In this document: positions 7,900 to 15,647 of the stretch, piece by piece
Numbering within the stretch: position 1 is the first letter of the stretch
Layout of the letters: each line of letters opens with the position of its first letter
Assembly (NCBI GenBank): GCA_934408585.1
Contig: CAKRVA010000013.1
Coordinates: 1-41,620 of the forward strand
Source of the DNA: an uncultured Lachnospiraceae bacterium
Lineage (GTDB): Bacteria > Bacillota > Clostridia > Lachnospirales > Lachnospiraceae
Direction: 5' to 3'
DNA: 41,620 nt
Translations under genes and position numbers: made by a program
The notes under the pieces: generated by a model
What the model saw: the letters and a program-made list of their open reading frames with translations, nothing else
The model's database searches: none
What the model was told of the DNA's origin: nothing

Positions 7900-9789
7900 A
7901 TGAGTAAGAAACTGAAAAAGAGAATCAAACGTGTGGCAATCGGAGCTGCGATTTATCTGGTAGCTGTTATCGCATATCATTTCTTTATTCCAGAGCAGAT
8001 GTGGTATATTTCCTTACCACTTTTCCTGATTGCTTATGTGGCAATTGGTGGCGATGTTGTTAAGAATGCCGTGTTGAATATAGGAAAAGGTCAGGTTTTT
8101 GATGAAAACTTTCTGATGATGGTTGCGACGGTTGGAGCCTTTTTCGTGGGAGACTTCCCGGAAGCCGTAGCAGTTATGCTGTTTTATCAGGTTGGTGAAT
8201 GTTTCCAGTCCTATGCAGTCAACAAATCCCGGAAATCCATTACCGGTCTGATGGACATTCGTCCGGATTATGCAAACGTAATGGTGGATGGAGACTGGCA
8301 GAAGGTTGACCCGGATACCGTAAAAATTGGTGATACGATTCTGGTAAAACCGGGAGAACGTGTTCCGCTTGATGGTGTAGTAAGAAAAGGAACATCTTCC
8401 CTTGACACCAAGGCACTGACGGGCGAGAGTATTCCCCGTGATGTGACACCGGGCGATGCAGTAATCAGTGGATGCGTAAATAAGAGCGGTTTGTTGGAAA
8501 TTGAAGTCACGAAAGAATATGGTCAGTCTACCGTGGCAAAGATTCTTGACCTTGTAGAGAATGCCGGAAGCAAAAAAGCAGAAGCGGAAAACTTTATTAC
8601 AAAGTTTGCACGCTACTATACCCCGATTGTTGTATTCAGTGCACTTGCACTTGCGATTATTCCGCCAATTATTCTTGGTGGCGGTTGGAAAGATTGGATA
8701 TACCGGGCATTGAGCTTTCTCGTTATTTCCTGTCCATGTGCACTTGTTATCAGTATTCCTTTGAGTTTCTTCGGAGGACTCGGCGGTGCCAGCAAACAGG
8801 GAATTCTGGTAAAAGGAAGCAACTATCTGGAGGCTTTGGCACAGACAGAAATTGTTGTTATGGATAAGACCGGCACACTTACCAAAGGAAATTTTGCAAT
8901 TTCCAGAATCGTACCGGTAGCAGATATCAGTGAAGGAAAGCTTTTGGAACTGGCTGCATATGCAGAAAGCTTTTCCGACCATCCGATTTCACAGTCTATT
9001 TGTGAAGCATATGGAAAATCCGGAAAAGATGGTGAAAAAGCAGAAATTGATAAAGAACGGATCGGAAATGTAGAAGAAATTGCAGGCCATGGTGTTTCGG
9101 CAATTGTAGATGGAAATGAAATTCTTGCCGGCAATGATAAGCTGATGAAGGTAAAAAATATTTCCTATCAGCCGGTAGACGAAGCAGGAACCGTAATCCA
9201 TCTTGCACAGGGCGAAAAATATCTTGGATATATTCTGATTGAAGATGAAAAGAAGCCGGATGCGGCGCAGGCAATCAGCCAGCTGAAAAAAGCAGGTGTG
9301 AAACGACTTGTTATGCTGACCGGAGATCAGAAAAAGGTTGCATCCAAGGTGGCAGGAGAATTGGGAATTACCGAATTCTTTGCAGAACTGCTTCCGGGTG
9401 ACAAAGTTGATAAAGTAGAAGAATTATTTAAGAGCAAGAGTGAAAAAGGAAAACTCGTATTTGTCGGTGATGGAATCAATGACGCACCGGTTCTTGCAAG
9501 AGCCGATATCGGTATTGCAATGGGCGGTATGGGTTCTGATGCCGCCATTGAAGCGGCAGATGTCGTAATCATGACGGATGAACCTTCCAAGATTGCACAG
9601 GCAATGAGAATTTCCAAACGTACACTTATCATTGTTAAGCAGAACATTGTATTTGCGATTGGTGTAAAGGTTCTTGTATTAGTACTTGCTGCATTAGGTT
9701 TAGCTTCCATGTGGGCAGCCGTATTTGCAGATGTAGGTGTAGCAGTAATCGCAATACTGAACGCAATGCGCGCATTGAAAGTGAAATAA
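7900..9789 (+). CDS. cadA: Zn/Cd/Pb-exporting P1B-type ATPase (CadA/ZntA family)
   Basis: The 629-aa membrane ATPase would export divalent soft metals. Visible motifs are TGES (174-177), CPC in the transport helix (278-280), the phosphorylation loop DKTGT (322-326), HP (361-362), TGDQ (474-477) and GDGINDAP (523-530). The last helices carry K590 and D611 in a D-V-G context, the pair that marks the Zn/Cd/Pb subgroup (P1B-2) rather than copper pumps. The protein starts directly with the transmembrane part and has no HMA domain, which is supplied by the gene 18 bp upstream. GGAGG upstream supports ATG 7900. Regulation is by the SmtB-like repressor and operator at the head of the operon. Confidence 0.93.
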   Translation: MSKKLKKRIKRVAIGAAIYLVAVIAYHFFIPEQMWYISLPLFLIAYVAIGGDVVKNAVLNIGKGQVFDENFLMMVATVGAFFVGDFPEAVAVMLFYQVGECFQSYAVNKSRKSITGLMDIRPDYANVMVDGDWQKVDPDTVKIGDTILVKPGERVPLDGVVRKGTSSLDTKALTGESIPRDVTPGDAVISGCVNKSGLLEIEVTKEYGQSTVAKILDLVENAGSKKAEAENFITKFARYYTPIVVFSALALAIIPPIILGGGWKDWIYRALSFLVISCPCALVISIPLSFFGGLGGASKQGILVKGSNYLEALAQTEIVVMDKTGTLTKGNFAISRIVPVADISEGKLLELAAYAESFSDHPISQSICEAYGKSGKDGEKAEIDKERIGNVEEIAGHGVSAIVDGNEILAGNDKLMKVKNISYQPVDEAGTVIHLAQGEKYLGYILIEDEKKPDAAQAISQLKKAGVKRLVMLTGDQKKVASKVAGELGITEFFAELLPGDKVDKVEELFKSKSEKGKLVFVGDGINDAPVLARADIGIAMGGMGSDAAIEAADVVIMTDEPSKIAQAMRISKRTLIIVKQNIVFAIGVKVLVLVLAALGLASMWAAVFADVGVAVIAILNAMRALKVK

Positions 9790-9796
9790 AACAGGT

Positions 9797-9825
9797 TTGA
9801 AGTTATAAGGCTTTATGAACTTCAA
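9797..9825. terminator. Possible shared hairpin between convergent genes
   Basis: TTGAAGTT and AACTTCAA form an 8-bp inverted repeat between the ATPase and the end of the DUF362 gene, overlapping the last codons of the latter. Neither side has a strong T run, so activity as a bidirectional terminator is uncertain. Confidence 0.35.
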
Positions 9826-10933
9826 TCGCTTTAAAAGGGCACACCTCCTGGCAACAGAAGCAGGAGATGCAGCCCTTTTTTTGAAAGTGGGCTTTTTTCT
9901 TTCCGTCTTTCTGCTCTTTGATTTGGATGATATGCGCCGGGCAGCTTTCTGCACATTTGCCACAGCCTACACATACGTCTTTTTTGAGCTGTGGATAAGA
10001 TTTTAAAAGCTTGGCAGCAATGGCAGTAAAGGGTTTTTGCAGGAAACCCGGAACATACGAAGAGAAATCAAGGGAAATCGTATCGGGAACCTGGAATGGA
10101 GTAAGCGTATCAGGGATTCCATCTCCGATAAGTTGTAATTGTTCCGGCTTAGCAAGTCCTTTTTCAACAGCCCGACGAATCATTGCAATATTCATAGGGT
10201 CAAGCTTCATCAGTGTTGTTGCAAAATAGTCCTGCGTATAAAGATCTTTGGATGCAAGAATCATCTGAAGCGGGTGGGAGGTTCCACCGGTTGGACCGTT
10301 TCCCTCCATGGCATCAACAGCATCGATAATCGTAAGCTGTGGAGAAACTGTCTGAGCCAGTTCAAGAAGCATATTGGAGAAGTCTTCAATATCCGGCCAG
10401 CGGTAATGCATCTGTGGTTTTTCAAGACCGGGAATTGTACCGAAAAGATTTTTAATACCGCCGGAGTATCCTGTCATAGCGTGTGTTTTGAGTTTACAGA
10501 TATTGATAATGTAATCGGCTTCTACGATGGGGGTAATGAGATGAAAGCTCTGGTTTTTGAAATCTTTACGGGTGGGAACTGTCTGTGCACTGAATTCCAT
10601 GTTGAGCTTTAAATCCGGTTCCAGAGAATTCATTTCACAGACACGGTACAATGTTTTCATATGTTCGGCATTGTATAGTCCGGTAGAGCTTTCCGCAAGT
10701 GTAATATTTGTAACACCATGATCATGTAAATAACGCACAACTGCCTTTATGACGAGCGGATGTGTTGTGACCGGAAATTCAGGACTTTTGGGCATGACAA
10801 GATTGGGCTTGATAACAACTTTTAAATCGGGACGCAAATCTTCTGCGATGGACAGATCATCCATAGCTTTGCAAATCGCAGGATAAAGTAACTCTTCTTT
10901 ATATTCAGAAACGTGGTATAATGTCTGTATCAT
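9803..10933 (-). CDS. DUF362 protein with C-terminal 2x[4Fe-4S] ferredoxin domain
   Basis: The 376-aa protein has an N-terminal DUF362 domain (about 35-300) with the family's VIKPNLV, HPLVIKAVVRYL and CKLKTH...SGGIKNLFG-like blocks. It ends in two typical cluster motifs: C321, C324, C327, C331 and C355, C358, C361, C365, each followed by Pro. The family is widespread in anaerobes and is presumed to be redox-related, but no reaction is established that I can name. It is convergent with the metal-ATPase gene and divergent from folE, and has its own promoter. AAAGGAAA precedes the ATG on the minus strand. Confidence 0.85.
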   Translation of the reverse strand: MIQTLYHVSEYKEELLYPAICKAMDDLSIAEDLRPDLKVVIKPNLVMPKSPEFPVTTHPLVIKAVVRYLHDHGVTNITLAESSTGLYNAEHMKTLYRVCEMNSLEPDLKLNMEFSAQTVPTRKDFKNQSFHLITPIVEADYIINICKLKTHAMTGYSGGIKNLFGTIPGLEKPQMHYRWPDIEDFSNMLLELAQTVSPQLTIIDAVDAMEGNGPTGGTSHPLQMILASKDLYTQDYFATTLMKLDPMNIAMIRRAVEKGLAKPEQLQLIGDGIPDTLTPFQVPDTISLDFSSYVPGFLQKPFTAIAAKLLKSYPQLKKDVCVGCGKCAESCPAHIIQIKEQKDGKKKAHFQKKGCISCFCCQEVCPFKAIEVHKAL

Positions 10934-10965
10934 AATTTTATTTCCTTTGCATTTATGGTGAATTC

Positions 10966-10994
10966 ATTGTAACATTTCATATGAAAAAATCCAA
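10966..10994 (-). promoter_or_regulatory. Promoter of the DUF362 gene
   Basis: On the minus strand, -35 TTGGAT (10989-10994) and -10 TACAAT (10966-10971) are 17 bp apart, and a TG dinucleotide one base before the -10 makes it an extended -10 promoter. No equally good promoter was seen for folE on the other strand. Confidence 0.6.
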
Positions 10995-11018
10995 TGGAAA
11001 TATAGACGGAGGAGTATT

Positions 11019-11606
11019 GTGGAAAACAGACATTTATCGGAGGAACAGAAAAGAACGATAGAGGATGCCATAAAAAAGATACTGTTGGCACTTGGAGATG
11101 ACCCGACACGTGAGGGACTTACAGATACACCGGCACGCGTGGCACGCATGTATGATGAAGTTTTTGAAGGCATGCGTTATACAAATCAGGAAATTGCCGA
11201 TATGTTTGGACGATGCTTTGACGAACCGACGTCCGGCGAAATGGTGCTTGTAAAAAATATTGATGCATTCAGCTATTGTGAGCATCATATGGCACTTATG
11301 TATAATATGAAAATTTCGGTAGCCTATCTTCCAAAGAACAGAGTCATTGGACTCAGCAAGGTGGCACGGATTGCAGATATGGTTTGTAAACGTCTGCAGC
11401 TTCAGGAAAGAATTACTTCTGACATTGCAGAAATCATGCAGACGGTTCTGGATACCGAAGATGTCCTGGTACATATCGAAGGAGAGCACAGCTGCATGAC
11501 GGCGAGAGGAATCAAAAAGCCGGGCACTGTTACTACAACGACGATATCCAGAGGGGCGTTTCAAAAAGATGCAGCACTCCGCGCAGAGGTGTACAGTCAA
11601 TTATAG
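11019..11606 (+). CDS. folE: GTP cyclohydrolase I
   Basis: The 195-aa enzyme converts GTP to 7,8-dihydroneopterin triphosphate, the first step toward tetrahydrofolate, in the cytoplasm. The Zn ligands are visible as C87 and H90 in the CEHH motif and C159 in the HSCM motif. The GxSKxAR block (111-117) and the C-terminal TTTISRGAF segment, matching the family's end, are present. The start is GTG 11019, preceded by GGAGGAG at close spacing. Other folate genes are not nearby, so folE appears to be a single-gene unit, ended by the hairpin at 11642. Confidence 0.95.
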   Translation: MENRHLSEEQKRTIEDAIKKILLALGDDPTREGLTDTPARVARMYDEVFEGMRYTNQEIADMFGRCFDEPTSGEMVLVKNIDAFSYCEHHMALMYNMKISVAYLPKNRVIGLSKVARIADMVCKRLQLQERITSDIAEIMQTVLDTEDVLVHIEGEHSCMTARGIKKPGTVTTTTISRGAFQKDAALRAEVYSQL

Positions 11607-11641
11607 ATTTTAATTACAATCAAATATAAAATCATATGAAA

Positions 11642-11675
11642 TCCATCCGAATGTAATCTTTCGGATGGAATTTTT
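11642..11675 (+). terminator. Terminator after folE
   Basis: TCCATCCGAA (11642-11651) and TTCGGATGGA (11660-11669) form a perfect 10-bp stem with an 8-base loop, followed by ATTTTTATT. Confidence 0.8.
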
Positions 11676-11693
11676 ATTGTGCAGAATGGGGGA

Positions 11694-11995
11694 TTTTCTA
11701 TATGGAAAACCGGAAGTGCAAAATGTCCAAAATGCGGTCGGCTGGGCGAGGAGATTTTCTATATGTGAAAAAGGAAGAATAAAATCTCCCAAAATGAAAG
11801 GGGCATTTTCTATATACAAGAATAGCAAGTTAAAATCTCCCAAAAGAGCAGAAATTTTGGGAGATTTTGATTGCATATTTTCCTATATAGAAAACTTTGT
11901 ACTATTTTTAAAAGTTGGATTTCTATATAGAAAAAAATTCTTCATTTTTGGGAGATAAAACATGAGGAATATTGTATATAGAAAATGGCTTATTG
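11694..11995. repeat. Family B repeat region (TTTTCTATAT...AAAATnTCCCA)
   Basis: Degenerate copies of an AT-rich element occupy the gap between folE and the lipoprotein genes. TTTTCTATAT starts at 11694, 11755 and 11806, each followed after roughly 20-25 bp by AAAATNTCC. From about 11855 the element appears inverted (TTTTGGGAGATTTT, then CTATATAGAAAA). The inverted halves could fold into long hairpins. The same family recurs as a cleaner 51-bp array at 41111-41410. Small open frames across it on both strands are translations of the repeat. The rest of the gap up to 12080 is AT-rich, contains a run of 12 T at 12065-12076, and shows nothing else. Confidence 0.8.
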
Positions 11996-12082
11996 GGGGT
12001 TCTTATTATCTGTTTTAATTTGTTAATCATATATCTGCACCGTCAGCATTAAATGATATGACGATTTTTTTTTTTTGAAATA

Positions 12083-12111
12083 TTGTAAATGGCGTACAGC
12101 CATGATATAAT
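12083..12111 (+). promoter_or_regulatory. Promoter of the lipoprotein cluster
   Basis: -35 TTGTAA (12083-12088), a 17-bp spacer and a perfect -10 TATAAT (12106-12111) preceded by TGA, which makes an extended -10. The expected start falls near 12118. Confidence 0.75.
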
Positions 12112-12113
12112 TC

Positions 12114-12152
12114 AGTCAGCTTCCATGCATAGTAATAGTATGGAAACTGACT
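12114..12152 (+). promoter_or_regulatory. Inverted repeat at the transcription start of the lipoprotein cluster
   Basis: AGTCAG-C-TTCCAT (12114-12126) pairs with ATGGAA-A-CTGACT (12140-12152): 12 of 13 positions match around a 13-base loop. It is followed by TTTTATTATTAT and then the ribosome binding site. Since the predicted start (about 12118) is inside the first arm, it may be a repressor operator, a 5' stabilising hairpin, or a leader attenuator. Confidence 0.6.
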
Positions 12153-12180
12153 TTTATTATTATAGAAGAGGGGAGAAAAT

Positions 12181-12780
12181 ATGATTGACAAAAAAAGAAC
12201 AAAAAGGAATTATTTCAAAAAAACGTTAACTATGTTAGCAGTTATGGTTATGGCAACTATGCTTACCGCTTGCGGTTCCAGCAAGACAGAAGTTTCTTTC
12301 ACTGAAACAGAAACTACGAAAGTAGAAACGGCTAAAGCAGGAGAAACAGAGGAAGTAATAACCGAAGAAGAAGTAACTATTGAACCAACCCCTGAACCTG
12401 TAGAGTACGAAGGTATTGATATGAAATCTACACTTCCTGGGGCAGAATGGATGGAAACTTTTGATGGAGTTATTGAGGAACCCAAAATGGTAATCTTCAA
12501 TGATGAAACCAACAAAAAAGTTATTGTAGAAAATGGACAGGAAGCTGAAATCTCAGCAACAGACACATTTGCAATATTTTATCCAAAGGATAAAGAGATA
12601 GTAGTTGATATTTTCAAGAATGGCGGTCTGTTTTGCAATAATTCTAATACAATGAATGTTTACTTTTATTACGAGCTATCTCATAAATATAAAGATGGAG
12701 ATAAAGTAGATGTGTCTCAAAAAATTGAAGTAGATGGAGAAGAAGTGGAAATAAATGCCACTTTGGCAGTAAAAAAGTGA
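12181..12780 (+). CDS. Lipoprotein of a local paralogous family, copy 1
   Basis: The 199-aa protein has a lipoprotein signal peptide with lipobox LTAC (lipid-modified C31). A Thr/Glu-rich linker (about 35-75) leads to a PTPEPVEYEGIDM segment and a core that the two next genes share: STLPGxEWxxTF, then EEPKMVIFNDETNKK and VIVENGQ. After that the sequence is specific to this copy until a common ending, DG(D/E)xVD/E...DGEEVEINATLAVKK. The C-terminal half is probably a small extracellular beta-sandwich. I do not recognise a named family. GGGGAG is well placed before ATG 12181. Confidence 0.8.
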   Translation: MIDKKRTKRNYFKKTLTMLAVMVMATMLTACGSSKTEVSFTETETTKVETAKAGETEEVITEEEVTIEPTPEPVEYEGIDMKSTLPGAEWMETFDGVIEEPKMVIFNDETNKKVIVENGQEAEISATDTFAIFYPKDKEIVVDIFKNGGLFCNNSNTMNVYFYYELSHKYKDGDKVDVSQKIEVDGEEVEINATLAVKK

Positions 12781-12841
12781 ATATATTTTTAAATGATTTA
12801 AGAATTTATAATAAAATTTTTACAGGCAGAGGAATATGAAA

Positions 12842-13456
12842 ATGAATAATAAAACATATAAAAGAAGATTAACACCAGCAATAGTAGCAATATTGCTTAT
12901 GGCAACCTTGCTTACTGCTTGCGGTTCCGATAAGACAACAGATACATCTGGAACGGAAGACACAACGAATGTAGAAGTAACAAAAGAAGCAGAGCCCGCC
13001 GAAACTACAGAGGCTGAAGAGGTTGCAGAAGTAGAACCGGTGGTAGAAGAACCTATAGCAGAACCGACCCCTGAACCTGTGGTATACGAAGGTATTGATA
13101 TGGAGTCTACACTTCCGGGGTTGGAGTGGATTCAAACATTTGATGGAATCATTGAAGAACCGAAAATGGTAATTTTCAACGATGAAACAAATAAAAAGGT
13201 GATTGTAGAAGTAAACCAAAAGGTAGAGTTTACAGATACAGATACATTTGCAATATATTTACCAAAAGGGAAAGAAGTAATAGGGGAGGAATATGAAAAT
13301 ATAGCATTTAATGAATTAACAGCTGAATACAATGTGGACATTTTTAAAAAACCATCTGCGAGATTTCATGACGGGGATGAGGTGGAAATAAAAAATGTGT
13401 ACGAAATGGATGGAAATGAATATGTGTTAACAGCAACATTAATTGTTAAAAAATGA
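12842..13456 (+). CDS. Lipoprotein of the local paralogous family, copy 2
   Basis: The preferred start is ATG 12842, because AGAGGA lies 8 bases before it but only 2 bases before the alternative ATG 12836. The 204-aa product has lipobox LTAC with C27. The acidic linker and core (nucleotides 12962-13209) are almost identical to copy 3, while the signal peptide and C-terminal third differ from both neighbours. The common ending (DGDEVEIKN...LTATLIVKK) is kept. It probably shares the promoter upstream of copy 1. Function is unknown; it is an exported, membrane-tethered protein. Confidence 0.8.
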   Translation: MNNKTYKRRLTPAIVAILLMATLLTACGSDKTTDTSGTEDTTNVEVTKEAEPAETTEAEEVAEVEPVVEEPIAEPTPEPVVYEGIDMESTLPGLEWIQTFDGIIEEPKMVIFNDETNKKVIVEVNQKVEFTDTDTFAIYLPKGKEVIGEEYENIAFNELTAEYNVDIFKKPSARFHDGDEVEIKNVYEMDGNEYVLTATLIVKK

Positions 13457-13524
13457 GTAGGTTAGTACTTTATCTGATTAATTCTTTCGATAGATAAAAT
13501 TTACACGACAGGAGAAATGATACG

Positions 13525-14160
13525 ATGAATAAAATAATACATAAAAACACATTAGCTCTGTTAGCAGTTATGGTTATGCTCATGGCAACCTTGTTTACCG
13601 CATGTGGTTCTGGTAAGGAAGACAATGCATCTGCAACGGAAGATACAACGAATGTAGAAGTAACGAAAGAAGCAGAGCCCGCCGAAACTACAGAGGCTGA
13701 AGAGGTTGCAGAAGTAGAACCGGTGGTAGAAGAACCTATAGCAGAACCGACCCCTGAACCTGTGGTATACGAAGGTATTGATATGGAGTCTACACTTCCG
13801 GGGCTGGAGTGGATTCAAACATTCAATGGAATCATTGAAGAACCGAAAATGGTAATCTTCAACGATGAAACAAATAAAAAGGTTATTGTAGAAAATGGGC
13901 AGAAAGTCGATTTCATTAGTGACAGTGATAATTTGGCTATCTTTTGCCCTAAGGATAGAGATACAATTATCCATAATGATAATACTGTTGAAATCATGTC
14001 GAAGGGATTTAACGATGTGGCAATGGGAGACCATGTAGATATCATTGGAAAAATAGATTCTAGTGTTGAAGATGGAGCTGAAGTTGAGATAGAACGTAAA
14101 ATAGGCGTTGACGGAGAAGACATCGTCCTAACCGCTACATTAGTAATCAAAAAACCGTAA
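13525..14160 (+). CDS. Lipoprotein of the local paralogous family, copy 3
   Basis: The 211-aa product has lipobox FTAC with C27, the same Glu/Pro-rich linker as copy 2, the STLPGLEWIQTF core, and its own variable region (residues about 130-185) before the shared ending DGAEVEIERKI...LTATLVIKK. AGGAG lies 10 bases before ATG 13525. The very high similarity to copy 2 over the middle, with diverged ends, indicates recent duplication or gene conversion limited to the core. I do not recognise a named family. Confidence 0.8.
   Translation: MNKIIHKNTLALLAVMVMLMATLFTACGSGKEDNASATEDTTNVEVTKEAEPAETTEAEEVAEVEPVVEEPIAEPTPEPVVYEGIDMESTLPGLEWIQTFNGIIEEPKMVIFNDETNKKVIVENGQKVDFISDSDNLAIFCPKDRDTIIHNDNTVEIMSKGFNDVAMGDHVDIIGKIDSSVEDGAEVEIERKIGVDGEDIVLTATLVIKKP
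13645..13892 (+). repeat. Near-identical 248-bp segment shared by lipoprotein copies 2 and 3
   Basis: 13645-13892 matches 12962-13209 at a constant offset of 683 bp with about six base differences counted by eye. Similarity drops sharply on both sides. The segment encodes the linker and core domain. Confidence 0.85.
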
Positions 14161-14221
14161 GAAGCTTAAATTGTTTCTTATAAATCAATTACAAAACACA
14201 ACAGAAAAGGAGAATTCAAAC

Positions 14222-15322
14222 ATGAAAAATTTTGTGAAAAGATGGGGAATGGTATTATCAATTCTTTCGATGATGGCAATGTTATTAGTTGCCTGCGGAG
14301 CTAAGGAAACAACTACGGAAGAAGTACAGACAACGACAGAAGATGCTGTACAGGAAGTGCAGACAGATGAAGCAGAAACAGATGTGGAAGAGCCGTCGGA
14401 AGAATTTACGTTTCCGGATATGGGATACAATGAATGGCTTACAGATGAAGAAGGAAATAATCTTTGGGGATATCAGACACCACTTGGCTTTGTTATAAAT
14501 GAAGAATTCTCAAATGACCACAGAGTTGTTTATTATCGGGGCGGAGAAAAACAGTTTGAGGAAGAGTTTGAGATTTGCTGCATTAATGACGAAGAGGGTA
14601 AGTGGCAGAAGTGGTATGAAGATGGCGAGGTAAATGCGGATGCAGTTGATACCGAAAATATAACCGTTATTGAAAATGGAACAATCGATACGCCTTATGG
14701 AGTATTTAAGGATTACATACTTGACGATAACCGCGAGAATTATGCTGACAATGAGATGGCATTTTTGTATTTACCGACTGGACGGTGTATCAAAATAGAA
14801 ATCGGCTTATCAGGTTGGGCATATGAAGGAAGTATGACACATTTGCTGAATGTTCTTACCGGTGAAAAGCAGGAGAAGATTGAAATAAGTGATTCCTATG
14901 AAAATTGCTTATATGCTGAAACAGGAGAGAAAATTTTGGGATTTCATACACCGGAAGGATATAAGATTTCTGATGATGGCAGGGATGATAGCATTAGCCT
15001 GGATGGAGGAACTACATCAATTTCCATCTATGAATTTAACCTTGTAACTAAGGTATATGAGGATGGAGAAGAACAGATTGTAGTGAGTTATCAGAGCAAT
15101 GGAGATCCAAACTATACCCATTTTAATTATAAAGAAGAAGTGGATTCTTCTTATGGCACAATTAAATTTTATGAGACAAAAACAGATTCCTTTGATATCA
15201 CTGCTGAGGAGGCTATTTTGAGAATAAATGGAAGATACATTGTGCTCCACTATTTTGATTTAGATAGTGATGAATATACGGGTAAGCTGAAAGAATTGGT
15301 AGAAACACAATTATTTGAATAA
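14222..15322 (+). CDS. Lipoprotein with two related halves, function unknown
   Basis: The likely start is ATG 14222, with AAAAGGAG 8-10 bases before it, giving 366 aa; an in-frame ATG at 14171 lacks a site and would bury the signal peptide. The lipobox is LVAC with C25, then a Thr/Glu linker. Two halves resemble each other: NNLWGYQTPLGFVI...D...YYRGGEK near the start and EKILGFHTPEGYKISDD...SLDGG near the middle, each preceding a beta-rich stretch. The shared pattern is (W/L)G(Y/F)xTPxG(F/Y). It differs from copies 1-3 but has the same export style and is probably in the same transcript, ended at 15408-15446. Confidence 0.75.
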   Translation: MKNFVKRWGMVLSILSMMAMLLVACGAKETTTEEVQTTTEDAVQEVQTDEAETDVEEPSEEFTFPDMGYNEWLTDEEGNNLWGYQTPLGFVINEEFSNDHRVVYYRGGEKQFEEEFEICCINDEEGKWQKWYEDGEVNADAVDTENITVIENGTIDTPYGVFKDYILDDNRENYADNEMAFLYLPTGRCIKIEIGLSGWAYEGSMTHLLNVLTGEKQEKIEISDSYENCLYAETGEKILGFHTPEGYKISDDGRDDSISLDGGTTSISIYEFNLVTKVYEDGEEQIVVSYQSNGDPNYTHFNYKEEVDSSYGTIKFYETKTDSFDITAEEAILRINGRYIVLHYFDLDSDEYTGKLKELVETQLFE

Positions 15323-15349
15323 CGTAAGCGGTGGAAGTAGCAGACAAAG

Positions 15350-15396
15350 CCGCATAAGTCCAAAATCAGACAGAATGATTCTGGGGTCTTGTGCGG
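15350..15396 (+). other. Imperfect hairpin in the gap after the lipoprotein cluster
   Basis: CCGCATAAG (15350-15358) pairs with CTTGTGCGG (15388-15396) with one G-T pair, and CAGA/TCTG (15367-15370 with 15380-15383) can close an inner helix. It is followed 11 bases later by the terminator. It could be a structured 3' UTR or a decayed element; no known RNA family is recognised. Confidence 0.4.
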
Positions 15397-15407
15397 GAAG
15401 TCCATTT

Positions 15408-15446
15408 GGCAGGATTAGTATCATCAATGGCTAATCCTGCCATTAT
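15408..15446 (+). terminator. Terminator of the lipoprotein cluster
   Basis: GGCAGGATTAG (15408-15418) and CTAATCCTGCC (15431-15441) form a perfect 11-bp stem with a 12-base loop, followed by ATTATTATTT. Confidence 0.85.
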
Positions 15447-15448
15447 TA

Positions 15449-15565
15449 TTTGATTTTTCACTGACCGAGGATGAGGTGAAAGAACTGCAGGCATTGGATA
15501 AAGCATCACCAATGATTGGTGATCCTGAGAACCCGGTTAAAACAGAAATGGCAATGACCTGGTAA
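15449..15565 (+). pseudogene. C-terminal remnant of an aldo/keto reductase
   Basis: In one frame this stretch reads FDFSLTEDEVKELQALDK, then SPMIGDPENPVKTEMAMTW and a TAA stop at 15563. This is the ordinary C-terminus of aldo/keto reductases of the diketogluconate reductase type (S-x-E-E-x-x-x-I-x-A-L-D, then N/D-x-P). No start codon, ribosome site or upstream domain exists, since a terminator stem lies immediately before it. It is a decayed leftover, probably from a deletion or from insertion of the lipoprotein cluster. Confidence 0.8.
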
Positions 15566-15647
15566 GTCCGTTTTATAGGACATTGATTTTGCTATCATAA
15601 CATTATCAAAGAAAAGCAGATAAGAAATGCAGGCGGAGGAGAAAAAT

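Noticed and set aside
8014..8982. 322-codon open frame on the minus strand
   Set aside because: It lies entirely inside the P1B-ATPase gene, has no recognisable motif and is Cys/Asn-rich nonsense typical of antisense frames.
11610..11958. Open frames on both strands (88 and 97 codons)
   Set aside because: They translate family B repeats, overlap each other and lack ribosome sites.
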